Assembly (NCBI GenBank): GCA_965237405.1
Contig: OZ250139.1
Span: 3,100,001-3,164,000, forward strand
Direction: 5' to 3'
From: CAUZIB01 sp963663925
GTDB taxonomy: Bacteria > Acidobacteriota > Vicinamibacteria > Vicinamibacterales > UBA8438
DNA length: 64,000 nt
The position numbers were made by a program, and so were the translations under genes. Below the pieces are notes generated by a model. It was not told the DNA's origin. It ran no database searches and worked only from the letters and a program-made list of their open reading frames with translations. Below are positions 8,038-16,023 of the stretch, piece by piece. The first letter of the stretch is position 1, and every line of letters starts with the position of its first letter.

Positions 8038-9470
8038 GGGGATGTCCCACTGACTGTTGAAAATTGAAGCGGCGGCTCCGTCACTGCTCGTAGTACACGA
8101 GTGGTGACCAAACCGAGGCAACACGCCTCACAGCAAAGGAGCCGCCATGAAGAAGTCTCGCACAGCCGGTCCGTCTCGCGTTGTTGAATCTCCCACCGTC
8201 CGATCCCTCCCGCTCGTGGAAGTCTTGGTGGACACGACGGCCGCGCTCTTCGAGTTGATGGTGCAGTCGGGCCTCCAGGTACTCGCCGCGCTACTCGAGG
8301 AGGACCGCACGGCGTTGTGCGGCCCGCGGTATGCCCATCACGCCGACCGCCACGCCTCGCGTGCGGGCACCGTGCCCAGCGAGGTCGTCCTCGGGGGCCG
8401 GAAGGTCGCCATGCAGCGGCCCCGCGTGCGGGCCGAGGGCCGCGAAGTCCCGCTGCCGACCTTCCAGGCGGTGGCCCAGGCCGATCCCCTGAATCGCCGC
8501 GTCGTTGAGCAGATGCTGGTGGGCGTGACGACCCGCCACTATGCGCGGAGTCTCGAGTCGGTGCCAGCGGGGGTCGTGAGTCGCGGTACGAGCAAGAGCA
8601 GCGTCAGCCGGCGATTCGTGGCGAAGACCACGGCGCAGCTCCGGGCGTGGCAATCCGCACCGCTGGACGGCCTTGACCTCGTGGCGCTGCTCCTCGACGG
8701 TGTGCATCTTGGGGAACACTGCCTCGTGGTGGCCCTCGGGATCGCCGCAGACGGGCAGAAACACGCGCTCGGCCTCTGGGAGGGCGCCACCGAGAACACC
8801 GCGGTGTGTCAGAGCCTGCTGGCGAATCTGCAGAGCCGGGGCTTGCACACCGACCGGAGCCTGCTCGTGATCCTCGATGGCGCGCAGGCCCTGCATAAAG
8901 CCACGCGGGCGGTCTTCGGCGAGGCCGCGCTCATCCAGCGGTGCCAGGTCCACAAGCTCCGCAATATCCTAGACCACCTGCCGGAGCGGCAGCGGCCGTG
9001 GGTGCAGGCGATCGTACGACGCGCCTATCAGGCGACCGACGTGAAGACGGCGACGCGGCTGCTCACGGACCTCGCAAAGCGCCTGGACGAGGAATATCCC
9101 AGCGCCGCCAGCAGCGTACGCGAGGGACTCGACGAGACCCTGACGGTGCTCACGCTGCACCTCTCGGCGCGACTCCAGCGATCACTCGTGACCACGAATG
9201 CCGCCGAGAGCTTGCTCAGCCGCACCCGTCACGTGAAGCGGAACGTGAAGCGGTGGCGGGGCGGGCAGATGATGCTGCGCTGGGTGGCTGCCGGCGTACT
9301 CGAAGCCGTGAAGGGCTTTCGTCGGCTGAAGGGATGCGGCGATATGCCCCGCCTCGTCACCGCCCTCCGCGCACGCAACCAACAGCTCGGCCTGGGGGCC
9401 TCAGTGGTGAACGTCGCGTAGAATCTCATCCGAGCCGCCGCCGAATTTCAACAGCGGTAGGGACATCACC
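8038..9470 (+). mobile_element. IS256-family element, copy 2, with 8-bp target duplication
   Basis: The ends GGGGATGTCCC and GGTGATGTCCC (right end in reverse complement) are flanked by identical 8-mers GCAGGTCC at 8030-8037 and 9471-9478. The 8-bp duplication is typical for IS256, so the element sits where it inserted. Confidence 0.93.
8147..9421 (+). CDS. IS256-family transposase
   Basis: The 424-residue Mutator-type transposase has catalytic-type residues in VALLLDGVHLG, VILDGAQAL and TTNAAESLLSRTR. It begins after an AAAGGAG site and has no interruptions. It is closer in N-terminal sequence to the copy at 16073-17353 (both MKKSRT) than to the copy at 1143. Confidence 0.93.
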   Translation: MKKSRTAGPSRVVESPTVRSLPLVEVLVDTTAALFELMVQSGLQVLAALLEEDRTALCGPRYAHHADRHASRAGTVPSEVVLGGRKVAMQRPRVRAEGREVPLPTFQAVAQADPLNRRVVEQMLVGVTTRHYARSLESVPAGVVSRGTSKSSVSRRFVAKTTAQLRAWQSAPLDGLDLVALLLDGVHLGEHCLVVALGIAADGQKHALGLWEGATENTAVCQSLLANLQSRGLHTDRSLLVILDGAQALHKATRAVFGEAALIQRCQVHKLRNILDHLPERQRPWVQAIVRRAYQATDVKTATRLLTDLAKRLDEEYPSAASSVREGLDETLTVLTLHLSARLQRSLVTTNAAESLLSRTRHVKRNVKRWRGGQMMLRWVAAGVLEAVKGFRRLKGCGDMPRLVTALRARNQQLGLGASVVNVA

Positions 9471-9667
9471 GCAGGTCCGGCCACGAGCGGTTGATTTTCT
9501 TTAACTCCCGAAGGCACTTCGTACGAAAGCCGTTCACGATGTTCGGATCGCTCGCCTGGACAGGGTTCGATCCGAATGGTGTGCAGCACCCGGCCCGGCT
9601 CGTGCGCCCGCCGGTTGGGTCCGGTTGCCGGCCATGCGCCAGCCCGCTTCGCTCCCGAGCAGGATTA

Positions 9668-10081
9668 TCAGACCTCGAAAAACAGCCGATCTAAGGCCTT
9701 GTGGCTAACCTGCCATGTTTCGACCGCGGTGCCGTTGATCTCCAGCTTACACGTGCCACAGTCCAGAAAATGCGGTGTCGCCTTAAACAGGGTCATACGG
9801 TCGCTGTTCTCGACGTACTCGGCAGTAATGGCTTCCTTGGAGAACTTGAACACAACCTGCGCGTCGGGAAAGCCATCAACAGATCGAGCCACAACGATCT
9901 TTTGGTGCTCGCGATTGAACGCCCATTTAGCGTTGCTTGTCTGCAACGCCTCCATGGCGTCAACGTCTGACTTTACTTGCTCGGCCAACCTCTCGAAGCG
10001 CACAGAGGTCGTGCACTCGCTGCGTTCTTTTACCCAGTTCAACAGATCATCTCCCCACCATTGATAGTGTACCCCAGTCAC
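9668..10081 (-). CDS. Hypothetical protein, function unknown
   Basis: The 137-residue frame has balanced composition and looks coding. It contains VHYQWWGDDLLNWVKERSE near the start and a C-terminal beta-rich part (VVFKFSKEAITAEYVENSD ... CKLEINGTAVETWQVSHKAL). I recognise no family. A GTG at 10081 is the first plausible start. The frame stays open further upstream to 10237 but that part looks non-coding. It may be the C-terminal remnant of a larger protein. It lies just outside the IS256 copy 2 target duplication. Confidence 0.5.
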   Translation of the reverse strand: MTGVHYQWWGDDLLNWVKERSECTTSVRFERLAEQVKSDVDAMEALQTSNAKWAFNREHQKIVVARSVDGFPDAQVVFKFSKEAITAEYVENSDRMTLFKATPHFLDCGTCKLEINGTAVETWQVSHKALDRLFFEV

Positions 10082-10353
10082 CGCCCGCCGAGCTTCTGAG
10101 AAACATGGCTGGCTGATCGAGATGGCGGTAGAGGGCCGGGCCGGACAGCGCGGGCTATGACGAGGCCGAGGCCGTACGCCCCCGTACGCGGCAACCGCGT
10201 CCAGACACATCCGGAGAGCCGGTCTCATGGGTCGCACAGGCGCAGATTGACCGACTCATCTACGGCGAGGACCGCGAGGGGTACACTTCTAAACTAAAAG
10301 TCGCGGTCAGACCTTGGCGGCGCGTCGTCGCTCTCGTCTTTAAAAAAGATAAA

Positions 10354-10401
10354 CAATTATTTATCAATGACTTGCAATATATATTGTGCTGATAAATATT
10401 G
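10354..10401. repeat. AT-rich nested inverted repeat
   Basis: In a very GC-rich region this stretch is strongly AT-rich. The arms CAATTATTTATCA (10354-10366) and TGATAAATATTG (10390-10401) are inverted repeats with one mismatch gap. Between them lies the perfect palindrome CAATATATATTG (10375-10386). It could be an operator, a replication-type unwinding element or an intergenic end of a lost element. No gene in 10240-10690 is convincing. Confidence 0.6.
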
Positions 10402-10695
10402 TCGCACCGCGCCTGATAACCGTCTGGACTATTGGGTGGTCTTCGTCGTAGTACACCCGCCGCCGATCACCTTCACATCGATGCGCCCATTGCTCGGCTT
10501 TTCAAATGGCCGTGACGTGTCGCTCCTGAGCGTGGGTAACTCTACGACACGACCGAGCTCTGCGCCCGCTATCGGGAGCGACTCTGCCGAAAACCGCGGT
10601 TTCCGGCCCCAACAGGTGTTCCTCCCAACAGGCCGACGCCTGCCGCCACGGGGCAGCACTAGCCGACCGCACCAGGCACCGGTGGGCACGCTAGA

Positions 10696-11077
10696 CATCA
10701 GGGTTCGGCGGAACCTCCGGCGAGCCTGTACACGTCCGCCAGACTGACTCCAGGACCACGCAACGCTACCGACGCGATCCCAATTACACTGCCGCTGTCG
10801 GGCGTGTTGCCGCCTACCTCCAGCGGTGGGGTCCGGTTGCCGGTCAGGCGAAAGACCGGCCTTTCCTGGGCCCGCACAACCGCCGTGCCCGTGCGGCGGC
10901 CACCGAGCGCAAACGGGACACCCGCCGCAAAATCATCGCGGGGGCCTGGGTGCTCGCCCGCGCCGACCAGGATCCGGAGGCCGCGCGGCGACTCACGCAG
11001 GGGCTCGATGCCTTCCTTGAGCGCGATCGGGACCGGGCACTGTTCAACCTGGCACCCAGGCCCACGCATGGTGGTTA
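10696..11077 (+). pseudogene. Mobilisation-protein-like C-terminal fragment
   Basis: An open frame without a usable start codon encodes RYRRDPNYTAAV, then LQRWGPVAGQAKDRPFLGP and an Arg/Ala-rich helical part (ERKRDTRRKIIAGAWVLAR ... LTQGLDAFLERDRDRALF). The ERKRDTRRKIIAGA helix and the DRDRALF tail resemble small plasmid mobilisation/relaxosome accessory proteins. The frame begins immediately after a stop at 10693, so the N-terminus is missing or out of frame. Its last 79 bp are repeated, degenerate, at 13051-13130 on the other side of the HEPN gene. Confidence 0.45.
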
Positions 11078-11619
11078 AGACCGATGACGATGAGCCATGA
11101 CTGACCCGGCAACAAGATTGATCGAGGACGAGGATCGGCGCTGTCGAGAGGCTCGGGTCGCCAGACTGGAATGGCTGGAGAGCAACTACCCGTCGGATCG
11201 CTACGGGTTTATGCTCTTCGGCGGGTGGGTTTCTCAGCAGCTTCTAGGAGAAGCCAGGTACTGCTTCACATACGGACAGTTTTTGGCGAGCGCCGTTCTC
11301 GGCGTGGCCTTCGCCGAGCGAATTCTGGCAGCAAAGTTCTACGCTATCGGGCGCGATGATCTTGAACGAGCGGGAGGGCAGTCGCTGCTCCGAGAAGCGC
11401 TCCAGTGCAGCTGGATCACGGACGCGGAGTTCGACCAACTCGACAAATTCAGGCAGCTTAGGAACCCACTGATTCACTATCGCCGATACCTTGCCGCTGG
11501 AACAGTCGAGCGTCGAGCAGTCCAGCAGGAGCGTGAACCGGAAGAGATCATCGAAGATGATGCTCGTCCCGCGCCCCACGATTTCTTTGGACAGTCTTCT
11601 GCGAGAAGGAGAATGAGCT

Positions 11620-12012
11620 ATGTCCAAAGGAAAACAGAACGAGGCTGGGGCCTCGGAGGGAGCCCGGAGGGCGACCGGAGAGGCCTCAGCCTCGCCGACG
11701 CTCGTCGGCACGGGGCGGTGGTCTGCGCGCCGGAAGGTGTCCGTGGTCATCGAGCTCCTCAAGGGGGAATCGCTCGAGAGCCTCAGTCGCCGCCACGGGG
11801 TGACGGCCGCGAAGCTCTCGCAGTGGCGTGACGAGTTTCTGGCGGGTGGTGAAGCGCGCCTGAAACATCGGGAGACGGCCGTCGAGGATGAGGACACACG
11901 GCGCTTGAAGCGCGTCGTGGCGGATCTCGCCACGGACAAGGCCCTGCTCGTCGAGAAGATTCGCCACGTGGAGGCCGGCCGCCCTTTGGGCTGGTGGAGG
12001 TCGAAGCGATGA
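11620..12012 (+). CDS. IS3-family OrfA (helix-turn-helix)
   Basis: The 130-residue protein has an N-terminal helix-turn-helix (RKVSVVIELLKGESLESLSR ... AAKLSQWRDEF) that binds the IS ends, followed by a C-terminal helical region. It ends in the ATGA overlap with orfB at 12009-12012. IS3 elements make the active OrfAB transposase by programmed -1 frameshifting in such overlaps. I did not see an obvious A-rich slippery run here. Confidence 0.85.
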   Translation: MSKGKQNEAGASEGARRATGEASASPTLVGTGRWSARRKVSVVIELLKGESLESLSRRHGVTAAKLSQWRDEFLAGGEARLKHRETAVEDEDTRRLKRVVADLATDKALLVEKIRHVEAGRPLGWWRSKR

Positions 12013-12899
12013 GTCACGAGACTTCGCCCTCCACCCAGCAGCCGTACGGGATCGCGCGCGTCACCCGTCTGTGGCAGGTGCCGCGCTCCACCGTCTACGC
12101 GCGCCGCGCCCGGCGGGACCACCCCCCGTGCGAGGCGAAGCGCGGCCCGAAGACGCGCTGGACCGACGCGGAGTTGACCGCCCGCATCCGGACGATCCTC
12201 GCCGAGAGTCCGTTTCACGGCGAAGGGCATCGCAAGATCTGGGCGCGCCTGCGGGCGCAGGGCGTGCGCACCTCGAAACGGCGCACGCTGGTCGTGATGC
12301 GCGCCGCCAATCTGCTCGGTCCAGCCCGTCTGCCTGCGCCGGTCGTCGTCCGCCCGCACGACGGTACCATCGTCACCACCAGCCCGAACGTCATGTGGGG
12401 CACGGATGCGACGGTCACGGTGACCCTGGCCGACGGCCAGGTCACGATCTTCGGGGCGATCGATCACTGCACCGCCGAGTGTGTGGGGCTGCATGCGGCG
12501 AAGTACGGCACGCGCTTCGAGGCGTTGGAACCGGTGCGCCAGGGCATCCAGGATCATTTCGGTGGGATGGCGGCCGCCGCCGCGACCGGGCTCACCGTTC
12601 GCCACGACCATGGCCGTCAGTACCTGAGCGACGATTTTCAGGCCGAACTGCGGTTCCTCGGCATCGTGTCGTCACCAGCGTTCGTCCGGCAACCCGAAGG
12701 CAACGGCTGTATCGAGCGCTTCTTCCGCACGCTCAAAGAGCAGTTGCTCTGGGTGCGGCATTTCCGTGACGTCGCTGACCTGCAGCAGGCCCTGCGCGCT
12801 TTCAAGGAGACCTATAACCAGCAGTGGCTGATCGAGCGACTGGGCTTCCGGGCGCCAGCGGTCGTCCGACGTGAGTTTGCACTCACCTCGGCGGCCTGA
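12009..12899 (+). CDS. IS3-family OrfB transposase (rve integrase core)
   Basis: The integrase-core transposase begins MSHETSPSTQQPYGIARVTR. Catalytic Asp residues are in MWGTDATVTV and VRHDHGRQYLS, and the Glu is in PEGNGCIERFFRTLKEQ. It is intact, about 296 residues from the 12009 start. An in-frame ATG lies at 11994 but the overlap start is the usual one for IS3. Confidence 0.9.
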   Translation: MSHETSPSTQQPYGIARVTRLWQVPRSTVYARRARRDHPPCEAKRGPKTRWTDAELTARIRTILAESPFHGEGHRKIWARLRAQGVRTSKRRTLVVMRAANLLGPARLPAPVVVRPHDGTIVTTSPNVMWGTDATVTVTLADGQVTIFGAIDHCTAECVGLHAAKYGTRFEALEPVRQGIQDHFGGMAAAAATGLTVRHDHGRQYLSDDFQAELRFLGIVSSPAFVRQPEGNGCIERFFRTLKEQLLWVRHFRDVADLQQALRAFKETYNQQWLIERLGFRAPAVVRREFALTSAA

Positions 12900-13050
12900 T
12901 TACACTCACTCGGCTGTCCAAGAAATTCGTAGCGGTACAGAAGATGATGCTCGTGGGATTCTGGTCGCTGCTTTTGGAATCCTTGCCAAGGAAGCAATTC
13001 CAGAGAATTAAGAATCGCCCTCGAACTCGTCCCAGAACCAAGGACGCTGA

Positions 13051-13130
13051 GCGGTGCCTCACTCAGGGGCTAGATGCCTTCCTTGAGCGCGACCGGGACC
13101 GGGGCACTGTTCAACCTCGCACCCAGGCCC
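13051..13130 (+). repeat. Second copy of the mobilisation-gene tail
   Basis: This 80-bp stretch repeats 10985-11063 with few differences (shared core GATGCCTTCCTTGAGCGCGA, then GGGAC...TGTTCAACCT...GCACCCAGGCCC). One extra G shifts the frame, so it cannot encode the same tail. The two copies bracket the HEPN gene. Confidence 0.75.
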
Positions 13131-13219
13131 GCAGAGCCGTTCGCCTGTTTCCAGATACGTATGCATGGTTTTATTCTCCCATGCACGGCTTGGCAACGCC
13201 CTCTTAGAGGCGTTAGAAC

Positions 13220-13244
13220 GGGCCGGAAGGGCACCTTTCGGCCC
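13220..13244. terminator. Hairpin, possible terminator
   Basis: GGGCCGGAAGG and CCTTTCGGCCC can pair around a short loop with a small mismatch. No T-run follows on either strand, so intrinsic termination is doubtful. The 13131-13357 interval has no convincing gene. Confidence 0.3.
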
Positions 13245-13357
13245 TAAGTGCTAGCTGAGCCGCAGCGGGCCATGGGGGTCACCCGGAGGGCCTGGCGGAG
13301 CCGTTGGTTGCTATCCCAGTAACCGCCTTGTGTGGGGAGTCCATCCCCGTCTGTTTG

Positions 13358-13383
13358 AGTAACATAAAGGACGTTATGTTACT
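13358..13383. promoter_or_regulatory. Operator-like perfect inverted repeat
   Basis: AGTAACATAA (13358-13367) and TTATGTTACT (13374-13383) form a perfect 10-bp inverted repeat with a 6-bp spacer. It sits about 80 bp upstream of the lipoprotein gene, which is followed closely by the recombinase gene. The position and symmetry suit a dimeric repressor site. No repressor gene is adjacent. Confidence 0.5.
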
Positions 13384-13460
13384 ATTAATACCATGACGCG
13401 GAGGATCGACCAGCGGCGGCCAACATGGCAATCCCGGGGCGGACTGTGAGACGCTGCCGT

Positions 13461-13979
13461 ATGCTGATGAACCGCGCGCGCCTCAGGCGCCTGGCCATCT
13501 GCGCGGTCGTCGTCGTGGTCACCGTGGCGTGCGGCGGGGACAGCAGCCCCACCACGCCGGTCAGCCCCACCTCTCTGTCCCCGCAGCCGCAGATTCCGAA
13601 TGTCGCGGGCACCTATCGTGGACCGCTGACGATCACCGCCTCGCTTGAGGACGTCGTGCTGGTGACGCTGAGCGGCACCATGCAAATCACCGTGGTGCAA
13701 GCCGGGGCACAGCTTACGATCTCGGGCTCGGTCTCGATCTTCGACGAGACCAGCGCCCTCGAAGCGGTCACCGGGACCGTGGACGCCACCGGCCGCGTCA
13801 CGTTCCCGCCTGACTCCGTCGTCAATGCCGCGCCCATCCCCATGGGCGACGACACCTGCGGCACCTTCACCCCAGTCACGATGCTGACGTTCTCGGGCAA
13901 CACGGCGCGCTTTCTCCAAACCGCGACCAGCGACGACTGCGGGAACCTGGAGATCGTGGGCACGCTGACGCGGCAGTAG
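13461..13979 (+). CDS. Putative lipoprotein, beta-rich
   Basis: A signal peptide (basic MLMNRARLRRLAIC, hydrophobic VVVVVT) ends in the lipobox VTVAC, so the mature protein should be lipidated at the Cys and anchored in a membrane. A Ser/Thr/Pro-rich linker follows, then a beta-rich domain of alternating short strands (GTYRGPLTITASLEDVVLVT, LSGTMQITVVQ). I recognise no family. The start at 13461 gives a proper signal peptide; an in-frame ATG at 13425 would add a non-signal extension. The recombinase gene begins 10-22 bp downstream. A degenerate inverted copy of part of this gene lies at 15243-15332. Confidence 0.65.
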   Translation: MLMNRARLRRLAICAVVVVVTVACGGDSSPTTPVSPTSLSPQPQIPNVAGTYRGPLTITASLEDVVLVTLSGTMQITVVQAGAQLTISGSVSIFDETSALEAVTGTVDATGRVTFPPDSVVNAAPIPMGDDTCGTFTPVTMLTFSGNTARFLQTATSDDCGNLEIVGTLTRQ

Positions 13980-14001
13980 CGCGTCTGGAGTGCGGGGGAA
14001 G

Positions 14002-15027
14002 ATGGACACCACGGATCCGACACGGCCGACTCCCCCACCCGCGCCGACCCTGGCGCCGGTGTCCGCGGCGCCCGCGGCGCTCGTCGTGCCCGGGGGCTGG
14101 CAGATCGAGGGCCTCCCGGCCACGATCCTTCGCGCCGGGCCGCAGGCCGCGGAGCGGACGGTGGAGTTTTTCACCGCCCAGATCCGCAACCCGCACACAC
14201 GCGCGGCGTACGCCGCGGCCGTGACGCGGTTCTTCACCTGGTGCGACGCGCGCGGGCTCGCGCTCGCACAGATTTCACCGATCGCCGTGGCCACCTACAT
14301 CGAAGAGATGCACGGCCGGTATCGCGCCCCCACGATCAAACAGCATCTGGCCGCCATCCGCCGCCTGTTCGATTGGCTGGTGACCGGACAGGTGATGCCC
14401 ACTAACCCGGCCACCTCGGTGCGCGGGCCGACCCACGTCGTCAGGACGGGCAAGACGCCGGTGCTGCAACCCGCCGAAGCGCGGCTGCTGCTGGACACGA
14501 TCGACACGTCGACCCTCCGCGGCCTGCGCGATCGCGCCCTGCTGGCCGTGATGGTCTACAGCTTTGCGCGCGTCTCGGCCGTCGTCGGGATGCGCGTCGA
14601 GGACTATTACCAGCAGGGCAAGCGCTGGTGGCTGCGGCTCCAGGAAAAAGGCGGGAAGCACCACGCCGTGCCGGTCCACCACAAGGCAGAGGCCTATCTC
14701 GACGCCTATCTCGACGCGGCCGGGATCGCGGCCGAGAAAGATTCACCCCTGTGGCGCTCGATGCCGCGGGCGGGCGGGATGGGCGCGCGCCGGCTGAGCC
14801 GGGTGGATGTGTTCCGGATGATCAAGCGGCGCGTCAAGACCGTCGGGCTCGGCGAGGCCAATTGCCACACCTTCCGGGCCACGGGCATCACCGCGTATCT
14901 GCTCAATGGCGGCACGCTCGAGCGCGCCCAGGCGATCGCCGCGCATGAGAGCCCGCGCACGACCAAGCTCTACGACCGGACAGCCGACGAAGTGACCATC
15001 GAGGATATCGAGAAGATCGAGATTTAA
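14002..15027 (+). CDS. Tyrosine recombinase/integrase
   Basis: The protein has an N-terminal SAM-like core-binding domain (NPHTRAAYAAAVTRFFTWC ... PTIKQHLAAIRRLFDWLV) and a C-terminal catalytic domain. Numbered from the alternative ATG at 13990, the residues are R194 (FARVSAVVG), K220/K223 (KGGKHHAVPVH), H293-x-x-R296 (HTFRATG), H319 (AAHESPRTTK) and nucleophile Y328 (KLYDR). All are present, so it should be active in site-specific integration, excision or dimer resolution. It follows the lipoprotein gene closely. Neither a tRNA nor an att core is visible next to it. It differs clearly from the truncated recombinase at 34509. Confidence 0.88.
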   Translation: MDTTDPTRPTPPPAPTLAPVSAAPAALVVPGGWQIEGLPATILRAGPQAAERTVEFFTAQIRNPHTRAAYAAAVTRFFTWCDARGLALAQISPIAVATYIEEMHGRYRAPTIKQHLAAIRRLFDWLVTGQVMPTNPATSVRGPTHVVRTGKTPVLQPAEARLLLDTIDTSTLRGLRDRALLAVMVYSFARVSAVVGMRVEDYYQQGKRWWLRLQEKGGKHHAVPVHHKAEAYLDAYLDAAGIAAEKDSPLWRSMPRAGGMGARRLSRVDVFRMIKRRVKTVGLGEANCHTFRATGITAYLLNGGTLERAQAIAAHESPRTTKLYDRTADEVTIEDIEKIEI

Positions 15028-15082
15028 GGGGGGGGGCGAGACCGCGGCCACGCTTGAGACACGTGCTCAGCTCGCCGCGGCC

Positions 15083-15249
15083 TCACCCCTTGCCCGCCTG
15101 TCGAAGCCGGACGGCTGGCGCGCGACCCATCGTCTGCAGCGTGACCAGCCCTGGCCCCGTGAAGGTGCTCAAAAACAATCCCTCGCCGCCCAATAGTGCG
15201 CGCTTCACCGTGCCGGCCCAGGCCGCGCTGTAATCCACCGACTTATCGA
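15083..15249 (-). pseudogene. AIM24-family C-terminal fragment
   Basis: The minus strand encodes SVDYSAAWAGTVKRALLGGE followed by GLFLSTFTGPGLVTLQTMGR and a short tail. The GGEGLF...FTGPG...LQT pattern matches the C-terminus of AIM24/TIGR00266 proteins, a beta-helical family of unclear function. Only about 55 residues remain. The upstream side is joined to a fragment of another gene at about 15245. Confidence 0.6.
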
Positions 15250-15332
15250 GACGTATTGATTGAGGAGTCGGGCGGGAACGTGACGAGGCCGGTTTCGTCC
15301 ACGGTGCCGGTGACAGCTGAGGGTGACCCAAC
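15243..15332 (-). pseudogene. Inverted relic of a lipoprotein paralogue
   Basis: In the minus direction this stretch reads AVTGTVDETGLVTFPPDSS before a stop. It closely matches residues AVTGTVDATGRVTFPPDSV of the lipoprotein at 13461-13979, and the DNA is alike too. It is a broken second copy in opposite orientation on the other side of the recombinase gene. Confidence 0.65.
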
Positions 15333-15401
15333 CTTTATCCGATTGAGTTAGCATACCGACGGCACATCGCCGTAGGCGACAGCGGTTCCGTTCTAATTCG
15401 A

Positions 15402-15596
15402 ATGCTCCCGGACTTCACAAAGGTAAAAACTCGCGCCAACCGGGACCTGCTCCGATGGGTGCGCAAACAGATCCCCGCTGTCCGCCCGTCGTTGTTCGCA
15501 CGATCGCACCGGCCGGGACCTCGTCAGCGGCGATGCGGTGGGATGTGGGAGTCGCGGTCGAGGGCACCCGCGGCGCATGGCTCGTCGGTCATTTGA
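15402..15596 (+). pseudogene. Short possible gene fragment
   Basis: The first 25 or so codons (MLPDFTKVKTRANRDLLRWV) look like real coding sequence and vaguely recall small proteins of unknown function that begin MLPDF. The remainder is Arg/Pro/Gly-rich and probably out of frame. The gene is likely truncated. Confidence 0.3.
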
Positions 15597-16023
15597 CATG
15601 TCAGTTATTCAGTTCTTCTGACTACGAACCATCTCAAGTGTCTTTTGAACCTCATCCGCGGTAAGTGATATCTCTGCTATCAGTTCACCTAGAATTGCGG
15701 CGGCCCTTCTCTTGGCGCGCTTGAACTTACCAGTTAGAGCTGGAACCGAATCTATACTGGCCTGAAAGCTCGCAGTACTATCCTGCGCTGATGTCATGTG
15801 GGAAATAAGATCCTCCAAACCCTGTTGAATATTTTCGTCCGTAGGGTTTCCGAGTTCGGAGTTTGCCTGCAGTCCGTTACGTAAGTTCGAGAACATCGCT
15901 CGGCTGTGCGTTCGATATTCCTCGACGCTCGGGATCATGGCTTGGACGAAATCGCTGAGATTTTGAGCTGCTGAATCTACTATTCCACGAGCATTGGCGA
16001 CATACTCCTGCTGCTCCCTGCTA

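Larger units (their letters stand above)
11568..12939 (+). mobile_element. IS3-family element flanked by 15-bp direct repeats
   Basis: The right terminal repeat, in reverse complement, is TGTACCGCTACGAATTTCTT followed by GGACAG. The left end reads CCCGCGCCCCACGATTTCTT then TGGACAG. On each side lies the same 15-mer, GAAGATGATGCTCGT (11553-11567 and 12940-12954). IS3 elements normally duplicate 3-5 bp, so this repeat is unusually long. The element carries overlapping orfA and orfB. Confidence 0.85.
11097..13011 (+). pseudogene. HEPN-like protein gene interrupted by an IS3 element
   Basis: The 5' exon (11097-11567) encodes 157 residues and the 3' exon continues in frame from 12940 to a TAA at 13009-13011. 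Removing 11568-12939 plus one repeat copy restores a 175-residue protein ending EDDARGILVAAFGILAKEAIPEN. The all-helical protein carries LRNPLIHYRR (R122, N123, H127), the R-x4-H motif of HEPN RNases. These act as toxins in toxin-antitoxin and abortive-infection systems. No partner antitoxin is recognisable; the fragment just upstream is mobilisation-like. The family assignment rests on the motif and helical character only. As it stands the gene is broken. Confidence 0.6.

Noticed and set aside
10367..10747. Plus-strand 126-codon frame beginning MTCNIYC
   Set aside because: No ribosome-binding site, low-complexity Arg/Pro/Ser tail, and it begins inside an AT-rich inverted repeat.
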